Assembly (NCBI GenBank): GCA_020722575.1
Contig: DYKN01000002.1
Span: 62,001-126,000, forward strand
Direction of reading: 5' to 3'
From: Rikenella microfusus
GTDB lineage: Bacteria; Bacteroidota; Bacteroidia; Bacteroidales; VadinHA17
DNA length: 64,000 nucleotides
In this document: piece by piece, positions 30,781 through 39,589 of the stretch
Layout: each line of letters opens with the position of its first letter
Position numbering within the stretch: position 1 is the first letter of the stretch
The notes under the pieces: generated by a model
What the model was told of the DNA's origin: nothing
The model's input: only the letters and a program-made list of their open reading frames with translations
Database searches by the model: none
Translations under genes and position numbers: made by a program

Positions 30781-33441
30781 TTAATATAACTGGTCTCTGA
30801 AATCTTTTCGTCTTTCATATTTAAGATCAGCAAGTACTGAGGCTTTAACTTTTATAGTAAAATACCAGCTTTTCATTGACCCAACCGGGATCCAATCAAA
30901 ACTCATATCCCAGCAATGCAAATCCCTGTAAATTCCAATACTCGTTGTTGTTATTTGTTTATTTTTAAAATCGAAACCCGTTGTATAGGTTATCCGAGTT
31001 TTCCCGGTTAGAGAGAGATCTCCTACCAGCGACAGAGTTTGAGAAACAGAAGAAGTCAGATATTGTCTGGAGTAGTTAAAGCTGTATGAAAGTCGCATTG
31101 ACCATGGCACATCGAATTTAACGTAGCCGTAATTATCGAATATTTCAGGAATATTTTGTGCAGATTTATCACTTTCTGCATCCTCTGCATTAGGTCCGGG
31201 TCTGATGGCAGCTCTTCCAGTCTGGGATGAAGACCCGGCTTTATTCTCACCAAATAACCGTCTCACATCCATGTCAACACTAACAGTAAAGTTGGTTAGG
31301 CGCAAAGGTTTACCGGTTTGCTTCAGGTAAGAAGTATTTATTATCTGTCCTTTATCATTGGTTCCATAAAATGAAAAAGAGCTATTGGCAGCGATGCCAA
31401 TATTATTTAAAAGTGTTGTCCTGAAGTTTACTGCAAGAGGTGACCACCGTAAGCTATCGGCAAAAATATTATAATTTGTTCCAGCACTCAGATTGTCAAT
31501 TATCTTAACTTTCTGTGCTTCACCGGTAGTATCACTTTTCTGGTGTATTTTTGCCTCAACTATATTTACAAGCCCGAAATTTATACCTCCACTTCTTCTT
31601 CCCGCCGAAGGGGTGCCAAAAATGTTTCCCTCAAATATTGAATAAGTTCTTTCTATTCCGGAAGTATCAACATAACTTCTGTACATATTTGTGGTAAGAC
31701 CCTTAATAACAGGGACGTAGCTAAAAGATACGGAAGCCTTCATAACATGACGGATTGCTTCAATTTTTGAGCCAGTTTTAAAGCGGTATAAACCATATAA
31801 TTGCGGATTGATACCCGTGCTTATTGAAGCATTTACAGTCTGACCATAAAAAAAACCTCTTGTAGTATCAGTAATTACAATAGGTCGTGTTTTTCCTAAC
31901 TCAGAATCAAAATAGTCAGGTATTAATTTTTTTTCATATTTCTGAGTATATAAAACTCCTGAATACGAAATTTGTGGACTTATAATCAATCCGGGAAATT
32001 TTCTGAATGGTCTGATTTGGAGACTTAATGGTGCCTCATGTTTAAATCCATTCCGCATATTCTTGAAGACGGATCTTGTAAACAAAAGACTATCGGGTAT
32101 ATTGCTGATCTGATTGTCAAGCCTGGCTGAGTACTGAAACTGAAGGTCCTCGTACCATCTTGAAGGTCCTGTTCTTCGCCGGTTTTTAAGGGGATAAATT
32201 CTTGACATAGAAAAATTAGCCTGAGGCAGGTTAAGGCTAACTGTCTTATTTTGAACATTCTGGCTATGGTTCAGACTGGTTGAAAAATTAAATGGAGTAC
32301 CTTCCCATGTTTTTGAATAGCTTATGCTTGATTGCCGTGTTGTAGTAACATGTTCTGAAAGTACATAGCTGTTTTGTCGGTCAAATGAACTGGAACTCAT
32401 ATTCACACTTGCAGAAAATCTGGAACCTGGATTTGCCTTGGGATCCTGACTATAAGTCCAGTCAATTCTGTAATTTTTTGAACGTGAAAAATCTGGTAGT
32501 CCTTTGTGACCTGAAACATTATTAGCGAAGCTGAGTGAGATCCGGCCTGAATATTTATACCTTTTATAATATCCCGATGCAGCATTAATCATCCATGTAC
32601 CATTTGTATAAAGTGTACCTGTAAGTGCAAGGTCAATATTATCATTTATTGCAAAATAGTAACCTCCATCTCTAAGAGAGTATCCAAGCTCATAAGTTTG
32701 ACCGATTTTAGGCATAATTATACCTGAAGATGCCGTATTCTTTCGATAAAGTGGGAAATAGCCGAAAGGTATCACCAGAGGAAGAGGAACACCTTCTAAA
32801 ACAAGATATGCTGGTCCTGTAACAATTTTTTTTCCGGGAACTACCTTGGCCTTTTTAAAACCTATATAGAAATGAGGTGTTTCTGCATCACATGTTGAAT
32901 AGGTGCTTAATCCTATATTTAAGCTACCATCGTCAAGTCTTTTTGTAACCTTACTACGCAGATATCCTTCTTCCTGTTGTGTTACAAGGTTGAAGACCCT
33001 CCCCTTTTTTGTCTTAAAATTATACTCAAGTGCTTCTGATTCGAATGATTCTTCTCCCTGTTGAAATACAGGCCTCCCTATCATTTTACCCGTGGAATCA
33101 GGCCTCCCGGTAGCATAGATAACACCTGTTTCTGTATTGAGCACCATTGAGTCAGCTTTGAGAGTTATATCACCATAAGTGACAACTGCATCTTCAACAA
33201 GATATACTCGCTTATTTACAAGATCAGTTTTTCTATACCCTGAAGCATTATGCGTAATAGTTTTATCAATTGCATCAGTTGATATTTGAAGTGGTTTTAA
33301 AATTGTATCAACAACAGCACTGTCATTAAATATAAGTAATGTATCTCCCGGAATTTTTTCCTCCTGAGAAAAAATCATCATGCTCCTGATAAAATAAATC
33401 AGAAACACTAAAGAAAACCGTTTTAAGGTAGAAAAATACAA
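30781..33441 (-). CDS. lptD: LPS-assembly protein LptD family outer membrane protein
   Basis: LptD forms the outer-membrane barrel that inserts lipopolysaccharide. The 886-residue protein has a signal peptide (SLVFLIYFIRSMMIFSQ), an N-terminal OstA-like jellyroll (YLVEDAVVTYGDITLKADSM; ESEALEYNFKTKKGRVF), a conserved loop STCDAETPHFYI, and then a long C-terminal region of alternating beta-strands typical of a large barrel. The start is TTG at 33441: a stop lies four codons upstream and the only near ATGs fall at the end of the signal peptide. It is divergent from the amidase gene, with overlapping promoter boxes. Confidence 0.88.
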   Translation of the reverse strand: MYFSTLKRFSLVFLIYFIRSMMIFSQEEKIPGDTLLIFNDSAVVDTILKPLQISTDAIDKTITHNASGYRKTDLVNKRVYLVEDAVVTYGDITLKADSMVLNTETGVIYATGRPDSTGKMIGRPVFQQGEESFESEALEYNFKTKKGRVFNLVTQQEEGYLRSKVTKRLDDGSLNIGLSTYSTCDAETPHFYIGFKKAKVVPGKKIVTGPAYLVLEGVPLPLVIPFGYFPLYRKNTASSGIIMPKIGQTYELGYSLRDGGYYFAINDNIDLALTGTLYTNGTWMINAASGYYKRYKYSGRISLSFANNVSGHKGLPDFSRSKNYRIDWTYSQDPKANPGSRFSASVNMSSSSFDRQNSYVLSEHVTTTRQSSISYSKTWEGTPFNFSTSLNHSQNVQNKTVSLNLPQANFSMSRIYPLKNRRRTGPSRWYEDLQFQYSARLDNQISNIPDSLLFTRSVFKNMRNGFKHEAPLSLQIRPFRKFPGLIISPQISYSGVLYTQKYEKKLIPDYFDSELGKTRPIVITDTTRGFFYGQTVNASISTGINPQLYGLYRFKTGSKIEAIRHVMKASVSFSYVPVIKGLTTNMYRSYVDTSGIERTYSIFEGNIFGTPSAGRRSGGINFGLVNIVEAKIHQKSDTTGEAQKVKIIDNLSAGTNYNIFADSLRWSPLAVNFRTTLLNNIGIAANSSFSFYGTNDKGQIINTSYLKQTGKPLRLTNFTVSVDMDVRRLFGENKAGSSSQTGRAAIRPGPNAEDAESDKSAQNIPEIFDNYGYVKFDVPWSMRLSYSFNYSRQYLTSSVSQTLSLVGDLSLTGKTRITYTTGFDFKNKQITTTSIGIYRDLHCWDMSFDWIPVGSMKSWYFTIKVKASVLADLKYERRKDFRDQLY

Positions 33442-33451
33442 CTTAAAATTC

Positions 33452-33459
33452 TATTTTTG
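33452..33459 (+). promoter_or_regulatory. -7 promoter box of the amidase-mlaD genes
   Basis: TATTTTTG, exact TAnnTTTG, 53 nt before the ATG at 33513. Lies within the predicted lptD leader. Confidence 0.4.
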
Positions 33460-33483
33460 CATTAACTGCTATAAAGTTACCGG

Positions 33484-33491
33484 CAAAACTA
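33484..33491 (-). promoter_or_regulatory. -7 promoter box of lptD
   Basis: TAGTTTTG on the minus strand, exact TAnnTTTG, 42 nt before the lptD start. It lies to the right of the amidase -7 box, so the two transcripts would overlap at their 5' ends. Confidence 0.4.
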
Positions 33492-33512
33492 ACACAATTT
33501 AATGTACATTTA

Positions 33513-34682
33513 ATGGTCATACAGACTAAAAACGACCAACAGTCAGTTTCTATTATCAAAATTTCATTGTTGCTGATATCATTTTTCCTGGTCTTTACAT
33601 CATATGCATCTTTTCCTGATGAGGCTTATCAAAAAAAAGAGTGGATTGTGGTTATTGATCCAGGGCATGGTGGAAAGGACCCCGGGGCATTGGGAAGTGT
33701 CAGTCAGGAAAAGAATATAACCCTTTCAGTAGCATTGAAAGCCGGTGAGTTAATTGAAAAAGAAATTAGTAATGTTAAAGTTATTTATACCAGAAAAACT
33801 GATGTTTTTGTTGAACTATCCAAAAGGGCGGATATTGCAAACAAAAACAAAGCAGATCTTTTTATTTCCATACATGCGAACTCACACCAGAACAGAAACA
33901 CATACGGTGTTGAGACGTATGTTATGGGGCATCACAAAGATCAGCAGAATCTTGAAGTTGCGATGAAAGAGAACGAGGTTATTTTGCTTGAAAAAGACTA
34001 CTCAACAAAATATGAAGGATTTGATCCCAGGTCCCCGGAATCTTATATTATTTTTACTTTAATGCAATCAGCTTTTTTTGAACAAAGTACCAATTTAGCT
34101 TCAAGCATACAGAACCAGTTCAAAGAACAGGTACAGAGATTCGACCGGGGAGTGAAGCAGGCCGGTTTCTGGGTTCTTTACATGACAACAATGCCCAGTA
34201 TACTGATTGAGATTGGATTTATATCTAACCCAGCAGAAGAAAAATATCTTAATTCAAAACAGGGACAGGAGCAAATAGCAAAGGCAATATTTAATGCTTG
34301 TAGAGAGTATATCCTCGAAGCAGAAAAGAAAAGCGGAATATCTGCAATAAGAATGGATAATACTGATAATAAAAACAATTACGGTGATCAGAGTGTTCAG
34401 GCAGAGGCGGTACAAGCACACATTATTTTTATGGTTCAGGTTCTTTCTTCTTCCAGAAAAGTAGAAATTGCTCCAGGAAATTTCAAAAATCTGACAGATA
34501 TAACTGAAATACATTCTGATAACCGTTACAGATATGCCACAGGGAAATTTTATACTTACGAACAGGCTGTTCAACACAGAAAAAAAATTGAGGCATTATA
34601 TCCCGATGCTTTTGTAATTGCAGTAAAAGAAAACAAAGTGTTACCTTTGCAGGAAGCTTTGTCAGAAATCAGAAAAAAATAG
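33513..34682 (+). CDS. Periplasmic N-acetylmuramoyl-L-alanine amidase
   Basis: Zinc amidase (Amidase_3) that cuts the bond between MurNAc and the peptide stem. Of its 389 residues, 12-32 form a signal sequence (IIKISLLLISFFLVFTSYAS), 44-275 the catalytic domain with IDPGHGGKDPGALG (His52), QEKNIT (Glu66), FISIHANSH (His121) and LIEIGFISNPAEE (catalytic Glu), and 300-375 a SPOR-like segment (IIFMVQVLSSSRKVEI; ATGKFYTYEQAVQHRKKI) expected to bind denuded glycan at division sites. The MlaD gene follows 10 nt later. Confidence 0.92.
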   Translation: MVIQTKNDQQSVSIIKISLLLISFFLVFTSYASFPDEAYQKKEWIVVIDPGHGGKDPGALGSVSQEKNITLSVALKAGELIEKEISNVKVIYTRKTDVFVELSKRADIANKNKADLFISIHANSHQNRNTYGVETYVMGHHKDQQNLEVAMKENEVILLEKDYSTKYEGFDPRSPESYIIFTLMQSAFFEQSTNLASSIQNQFKEQVQRFDRGVKQAGFWVLYMTTMPSILIEIGFISNPAEEKYLNSKQGQEQIAKAIFNACREYILEAEKKSGISAIRMDNTDNKNNYGDQSVQAEAVQAHIIFMVQVLSSSRKVEIAPGNFKNLTDITEIHSDNRYRYATGKFYTYEQAVQHRKKIEALYPDAFVIAVKENKVLPLQEALSEIRKK

Positions 34683-34692
34683 ACTCATTGCC

Positions 34693-35625
34693 ATGAAAAT
34701 TAAAATCTCAAATGAAATCAAGGTTGGAGTAGCTGCGATATTAACAATTCTGGCGTTTATTTATCTCTACAATTATTTAAAAGGGAAGGACCTATTCAGT
34801 TCTATGGCGAGTTATTATGTTATATATAAGGATATTAGCGGTTTGACTGAATCAAATCCGGTTGAGATAAATGGCTATAAAGTAGGAGTGGTTCAGTCGA
34901 TATTCCTTATCAATGATAACAGTGGCAGATTACTAGTTGAATTATCAATAAAAAAAAGCTACAAGCTTCCACAGGGAAGTTATGCAGAAATAACTAGTGC
35001 TTCATTGATAGCAGGCATGAAAGTCAGAATTATCTTTGGTGAAGGGATTGGAGTTTACAATAATGGCGATACCATTCCGGGCAGATTGTCGGAACCAATT
35101 CTTTCAATATTTGAAAAGGAGTTCATCCCTGTTAAGAATAAAATTAATGATCTCCTTTATGTTCTTGATTCGACAATTTCAGGCATTAACACTCTGGTAA
35201 ATTCGCAGGATTTAAAAAGGAGTATCTCAAATCTCAGCAGTACAACCGGGAACATTAATGAGATCGTAAGCACACAGAAAGATGATATAAAAAGTGCTAT
35301 AAAAGATTTTTCTGATTTTTCAGAAATGCTTTCATCAAACGCAACAAAGATTGAGAAAACTATACAAAATCTTCAGACAATTACCGACTCAATGGCTTCA
35401 TCCGGGCTGACTGAGTCTTTTTCTGAACTGAAAATCACCCTTGAAGAAACACGCAGGCTACTTGAAGGAATAAATGAAGGAAAAGGAACTGCCGGCCAGT
35501 TGATAACAAATGATACTCTCTACAGGAACCTTTCAGCAAGCCTTGAGAGCCTTGACAGGCTCCTGCGAGATATGAAAGATAATCCGAAAAAATATGTTCA
35601 TTTTTCTATTTTCGGAAGAAAATAA
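34693..35625 (+). CDS. MlaD/MCE-family lipid-transport protein
   Basis: A 310-residue protein with one N-terminal membrane helix (about 9-29) and an MCE domain (36-115: YVIYKDISGLTESNPVEINGYKVGVV, SASLIAGMKVRIIFG). The rest is helical, with repeats of polar residues (TTGNINEIVSTQKDDIKS). Such proteins bind lipids for transport between inner and outer membranes, usually with an ABC transporter MlaEF; no such partner is nearby. Likely co-transcribed with the amidase (10-nt gap). Confidence 0.88.
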   Translation: MKIKISNEIKVGVAAILTILAFIYLYNYLKGKDLFSSMASYYVIYKDISGLTESNPVEINGYKVGVVQSIFLINDNSGRLLVELSIKKSYKLPQGSYAEITSASLIAGMKVRIIFGEGIGVYNNGDTIPGRLSEPILSIFEKEFIPVKNKINDLLYVLDSTISGINTLVNSQDLKRSISNLSSTTGNINEIVSTQKDDIKSAIKDFSDFSEMLSSNATKIEKTIQNLQTITDSMASSGLTESFSELKITLEETRRLLEGINEGKGTAGQLITNDTLYRNLSASLESLDRLLRDMKDNPKKYVHFSIFGRK

Positions 35626-35965
35626 GTTTTGAAAAAAATTTATTAAATTTATTGTTGCTTTTCTATTAACGCAATTTTTAATTGCGTGACAAAATAGTAG
35701 CACTAATCTGTTTTTTTATGTCTTTTTTCGAGTATTTATATAATATACTGTTATACATTAATAACCGAATAATTAATAATGTATTTAATTGATAATAAAC
35801 TGTTTATAAAGATGAAAAAAAATTTACCTTCTAAACTGCTGATGATTAAATTCATATGTTTTTTTTAAAAAATCAAGTGGAAAAAAATTTTTTTTTCAGT
35901 TTTTTTTTTGCAAATATTGCTATCTGAATTTATATAAAAATTTGCCTTAAAAATTTAATTAACCT
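35626..35965. other. AT-rich intergenic region upstream of dnaA
   Basis: Holds a perfect 8-bp hairpin, ACGCAATT/AATTGCGT at 35669-35687 with a TTT loop, 43 nt after mlaD but with no T-tract. The remainder is dominated by A and T runs. One sequence at 35801-35809 matches the DnaA box TTATNCACA in 8 of 9 positions on the minus strand (TTATAAACA). A single imperfect box is not enough to call an origin. No exact -7 box for dnaA was found. Confidence 0.4.
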
Positions 35966-37396
35966 ATGAGCAAAACTCACACTGAAGTTTGGAATAATTG
36001 CTTGAAAATAATTAAGGATATTATTCCATCAGTCAGTTATAAAACATGGTTTGAGCCTATTGTACCATTGAAACTTGAAAAGAATATTCTTACCATTCAG
36101 GTACCCAGTCCGTTTTTCTATGAATATCTTGAGGAACAGTATATTGATATTCTAAGAAAGACTCTCAGGAGGGAAATAGGTGCTGACGCGAAGCTTGAAT
36201 ATAACGTCATAATGGAAAATTCAAATTATGCTGACGGGAAACCATACACTGTCAAATATCCCTCCCGGAATAAGGCTGATTTGAATAACAAACCTGTACA
36301 GGTTCCATTTGAGCTTACTCAATCATCTATTAAAAATCCCTTTGTTATTCCAGGAATAAAAAAGATCCATTTTGATCCTAGATTAAATCCCGATTACAAT
36401 TTTAACAATTTTGTTGAAGGAGAGTGTAACAGGCTGGCACGTTCTGCAGGTATTGCCGTTGGTAACAATCCAGGCGGTACGGCATTTAATCCGATGATGA
36501 TATATGGCGATTCAGGTCTTGGTAAGACTCATCTTGCGCAGGCCATCGGAATTCTGGTAAAAGAGAAATATCCCGATAAAATTGTTTTGTATGTAAATGC
36601 TAATAAGTTTCAAACCCAGTTTACCGAATCTATAAGAAACAATAATAAAAATGATTTTCTGCATTTTTATCAGATGGTTGATGTTCTGATACTGGATGAT
36701 GTTCATGAATTTGCAGGAAAGGAAAAAACTCAGGATACATTCTTCCATATTTTTAATCATCTGCACCAGTCGGGAAAGCAGCTTGTTCTGACTTGCGACA
36801 AACCCCCTGTCGAATTACAGGGTATGGAACAGAGGCTTCTTTCCAGATTTAAATGGGGTTTACTTGCAGATCTGCAAAGACCTGACTATGAAACTCGTCT
36901 GGCTATTCTCAAGAAAAAAGCTTATAATGATGGTATAGAACTGCCTGAAGAAATTTTTGAGTACCTGGCCGAAAATATAACAACCAACATCAGAGAGCTT
37001 GAAGCGGCATTGATTTCACTTTATGCACAGGCAACTCTCAATAAAAAAGAGATTACCATTGATCTTGCCAAAAAGATGGTAGAAAAACTTGTAAACACCT
37101 CTAAGAAGGAAATAACCATAGAATTTATCAAAAAAGTTGTTTGTGATTATTATAAAATTCCTCTTGAACAGATGCAGGGTAGAACAAGAAAAAGGGAAAT
37201 TGTGCAGGCAAGGCAAATCTCAATGTACTTTTCAAAAAACTTAACAAAAGCTTCCCTTGCAAGTATTGGATCCTGTATCGGAGGTAAAGATCATGCCACC
37301 GTGCTTCATGCATGTAAAACTGTAAATAATCTGATTGATACCGATAAGCAGTTCAGGTCCCAAATTCAAGAGATTGAGAAAAAACTCAAACTCTAA
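35966..37396 (+). CDS. dnaA: Chromosomal replication initiator protein DnaA
   Basis: AAA+ protein that melts the chromosomal origin. The 476 residues show domain I (1-85, VWNNCLKIIKDII; KTWFEPI), a linker, domain III with Walker A GDSGLGKT (181-188), Walker B VLILDDVHEFAGKEKTQ and RLLSRFKWGL, and domain IV with the DnaA signature IGGKDHATVLHACKTV. Full length. Not adjacent to dnaN, as is common in Bacteroidota. Confidence 0.98.
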   Translation: MSKTHTEVWNNCLKIIKDIIPSVSYKTWFEPIVPLKLEKNILTIQVPSPFFYEYLEEQYIDILRKTLRREIGADAKLEYNVIMENSNYADGKPYTVKYPSRNKADLNNKPVQVPFELTQSSIKNPFVIPGIKKIHFDPRLNPDYNFNNFVEGECNRLARSAGIAVGNNPGGTAFNPMMIYGDSGLGKTHLAQAIGILVKEKYPDKIVLYVNANKFQTQFTESIRNNNKNDFLHFYQMVDVLILDDVHEFAGKEKTQDTFFHIFNHLHQSGKQLVLTCDKPPVELQGMEQRLLSRFKWGLLADLQRPDYETRLAILKKKAYNDGIELPEEIFEYLAENITTNIRELEAALISLYAQATLNKKEITIDLAKKMVEKLVNTSKKEITIEFIKKVVCDYYKIPLEQMQGRTRKREIVQARQISMYFSKNLTKASLASIGSCIGGKDHATVLHACKTVNNLIDTDKQFRSQIQEIEKKLKL

Positions 37397-37703
37397 GTTA
37401 AAGACAAGCTTTAAGTTAAAGAAATATTTATTAATATTTCGACTGTTCAGACAGGCTATATTTGTATTTAGTCCTGTATAGATTTTTTTCAATATTTTTA
37501 AATACTGGAGTCATTAGTTCTCGCAGCTATGTATCAGCTATGTAGAAGGTTTATAATATCAATTTTAGAGATATTAATAATTTGTTTTTTCTTCTTTATT
37601 ATTAATACAGAGAATCAATAATTTAATCAAAAATGTAACTATAAATTGTTTTTTTTTCGTAAAATAAGTATATTTTTATACTGATTTTAAATTTCTGCTT
37701 CAG
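37397..37703. other. Intergenic region after dnaA with short direct repeats
   Basis: No gene is recognisable. It has two 11-bp direct repeats TAAGTTAAAGA (37394-37404 and 37412-37422, the first overlapping the dnaA stop) and two copies of CAGCTATGTA one base apart (37524-37533, 37535-37544). No DnaA boxes were seen. Confidence 0.35.
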
Positions 37704-37919
37704 ATGAAAGTGATTACAAAAATTACAAAATATTTTTCATTTCTTTTTTTGTTTTTTATTCTAACCTGTATAAGCTGTGCCTCTGCAAAGCAAAATCCAT
37801 ACTATAAAAAAAGAACCAGGGTATCGCACGTTAATACATCACAGCTTGGAAGAAACAGATATTTTTTTTCAGTAAATTACCAGAAAAAGCTCCAAAAGAG
37901 TATGAAGAAAAAAAGATAG
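37704..37919 (+). CDS. Small basic lipoprotein
   Basis: A 71-residue protein with a lipoprotein signal: charged start, hydrophobic core FSFLFLFFILTCISC, and Cys at 25 followed by ASA. The mature part is short and very basic (PYYKKRTRVSHVNTSQLGRN; YQKKLQKSMKKKR). The NTSQLGRNRYFFS segment resembles conserved small lipoproteins that I recall from Bacteroidota, but no function is known. It ends inside the bidirectional terminator hairpin shared with the next gene. Confidence 0.6.
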   Translation: MKVITKITKYFSFLFLFFILTCISCASAKQNPYYKKRTRVSHVNTSQLGRNRYFFSVNYQKKLQKSMKKKR

Positions 37920-37927
37920 GAGCTTTT
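37885..37927. terminator. Bidirectional terminator between convergent genes
   Basis: A perfect 9-bp inverted repeat, AAAAGCTCC (37885-37893) and GGAGCTTTT (37919-37927), encloses the end of the small lipoprotein gene. Read on either strand it ends in four or five T, fitting terminators for both the lipoprotein and the metallo-beta-lactamase gene. The 25-nt loop is long, so efficiency is uncertain. Confidence 0.5.
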
Positions 37928-38693
37928 ATTCATCGAATTTGATGCTCAAGCCATCATACGCCAGCATAATCTCAGGAGGTAATTCGGAAGCGATTTTTTT
38001 ATATAATCCCATCTGATGGCTGATATGAGTTAGAAACGCCTGCCTTGGCGAAATTTCTCTGATTATATTAACTGCTTCATAAAGGCTGAAGTGTGATATA
38101 TGCTTTTCTTTTCTTAAAGCATTAATTACCAAATATTTAACTCCCACAAGTTTTTCCATGCTATCTTCAGGAATATAGTTAGCATCAGTGATATAAGCAA
38201 ACGGACCTATTCTATAACCAAAGATTGGCAATCTGAAATGCATAACTCTTATTGGCAACAGTTCAAGTTCTTTAATCTGGAAAGTATTATTTCCTATTTC
38301 GTTGAGTCTCATTTTTGGTATTCCGGGATACTGATATTCAGCGAAAACGTAAGAATATTCTCTTCTAATTTCTTTCAAAACTCTTTCTTCAGCGTAAATA
38401 TCGATTGCATCATGGGTTCTGTAATTAAATGCCCTTACATCGTCCATACCGGCTATATGGTCTCTGTGTTCGTGAGTAAGCACTATTGCATCGATATGGG
38501 TAACATTCTCTCTCAGCATTTGTTGTCGGAAATCTGGTCCAGCATCAAATACAATGGTTGTATTTCCTGTTTCCAGTAGCAATGATGTTCTGAGACGTTT
38601 GTCCCTTGGATCATCCGACTGGCAAACGTCACATTTACAGGCTATTACAGGCACTCCCTGTGAAGTGCCAGTTCCCAGAAAAGTAATTTTCAC
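37926..38693 (-). CDS. MBL-fold metallohydrolase (PhnP/RNase Z-like)
   Basis: A 255-residue metallo-beta-lactamase-fold enzyme with ITFLGTGTSQGVPVIACKCDVCQSDD at the start (a Cys pair typical of PhnP-like proteins), the metal motif LTHEHRDHIAGMDD, and later FAYITDAN and FLTHISHQMG. The family includes cyclic phosphate phosphodiesterases; the substrate here is unknown. Start: the GTG at 38693 is chosen because the frame's upstream TTG at 38717 lies within a full promoter (38715-38745). Confidence 0.85.
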   Translation of the reverse strand: MKITFLGTGTSQGVPVIACKCDVCQSDDPRDKRLRTSLLLETGNTTIVFDAGPDFRQQMLRENVTHIDAIVLTHEHRDHIAGMDDVRAFNYRTHDAIDIYAEERVLKEIRREYSYVFAEYQYPGIPKMRLNEIGNNTFQIKELELLPIRVMHFRLPIFGYRIGPFAYITDANYIPEDSMEKLVGVKYLVINALRKEKHISHFSLYEAVNIIREISPRQAFLTHISHQMGLYKKIASELPPEIMLAYDGLSIKFDE

Positions 38694-38714
38694 TTTTAAA
38701 TTAAAATTGGTAAA

Positions 38715-38745
38715 CAAACCTAATTTAAAATCATGAAACAGGCAA
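38715..38745 (-). promoter_or_regulatory. Promoter of the MBL-fold gene
   Basis: On the minus strand: TTG at 38745-38743, a 20-nt spacer, and exact -7 box TAGGTTTG at 38722-38715, 21 nt before the GTG start at 38693. Confidence 0.6.
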
Positions 38746-38811
38746 GAGTTTTTATAAGATGAAAATTTGTATCTTTTTTCTAACTTTACCAGAAATCAAA
38801 TTAAATATCGG

Positions 38812-39516
38812 TTGGCAGGTTCTCTTTATCTTATTCCGGTTACATTAGGTGGTAACAATTTCCGTGAAGTTATTCCGGATTATGTTGTAAATATCACCCT
38901 TTCTTTGCGTCATTTTATTGCAGAGGATCTGAGAAGTGCAAGAAGATATTTGAAACTACTTAACCGGGATTTTCCCATTGATGATACAAATTTTTACATA
39001 CTTGATGAGAATACAAAGGGAAAGGAATTTTCGTATTTTCTTGAGCCTTTGTTAAAAGGGCATGATATGGGTTTAATGAGTGAGGCGGGCATTCCATGCA
39101 TAGCAGATCCTGGGGCCGATGTTGTGAGACTTGCTCATAAAATGAGTATAAAAGTAGTCCCGTTATCAGGGCCTTCGTCTATCCTGCTAGCCCTTGCTGC
39201 TTCAGGTTTTAATGGGCAGCGATTTGTTTTTCATGGATATTTACCAGTAAAAGAAGAAAGCCTTAGAATGAAGTTAAAGGAGATTGAAAAGAGAGCAGGG
39301 AAAGGAGAAACACAAATCTTTATGGAGACTCCTTACAGGGCACAGAGGATGTTTGAAATTATAACTACCACATGCAATTCCGATACCCTTTTATGCATTG
39401 CAGCCGATATTACATTACCAGGCGAAAGAATTAAAACCGACAGCATAAGTGAATGGAAGAAAAATCCCCCCGAACTTAAAAACAAACTGACGATTTTTTT
39501 ATTAAATCGAAGTTGA
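38812..39516 (+). CDS. RsmI-like SAM-dependent methyltransferase
   Basis: A 234-residue tetrapyrrole-methylase-fold protein related to RsmI, the 16S rRNA 2'-O-methyltransferase at C1402, but of the shorter Bacteroidota form. Motifs: SLYLIPVTLGG at the N-terminus, GLMSEAGIPCIADPGADVV, VVPLSGPSSILLALAASGF, and IFMETPYRAQRMF. The start is TTG at 38812 (MAGSLYLIPV), since homologues begin a few residues before LYLIP; an ATG at 38759 is in another frame and the only other in-frame candidate is a TTG at 38767. Alternative: a related methyltransferase with another substrate. Confidence 0.8.
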   Translation: MAGSLYLIPVTLGGNNFREVIPDYVVNITLSLRHFIAEDLRSARRYLKLLNRDFPIDDTNFYILDENTKGKEFSYFLEPLLKGHDMGLMSEAGIPCIADPGADVVRLAHKMSIKVVPLSGPSSILLALAASGFNGQRFVFHGYLPVKEESLRMKLKEIEKRAGKGETQIFMETPYRAQRMFEIITTTCNSDTLLCIAADITLPGERIKTDSISEWKKNPPELKNKLTIFLLNRS

Positions 39517-39589
39517 GCTGTTTATTAAAAGAATATCCCTTATTTAGTTAGAGAATAAATAATTAAAAATAAAACATACAGTAATTATT

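Noticed and set aside
35626..35965. Replication origin next to dnaA
   Set aside because: Only one imperfect DnaA box (35801-35809) was seen and Bacteroidota origins are often away from dnaA. GC-skew and box clustering over the genome would decide.
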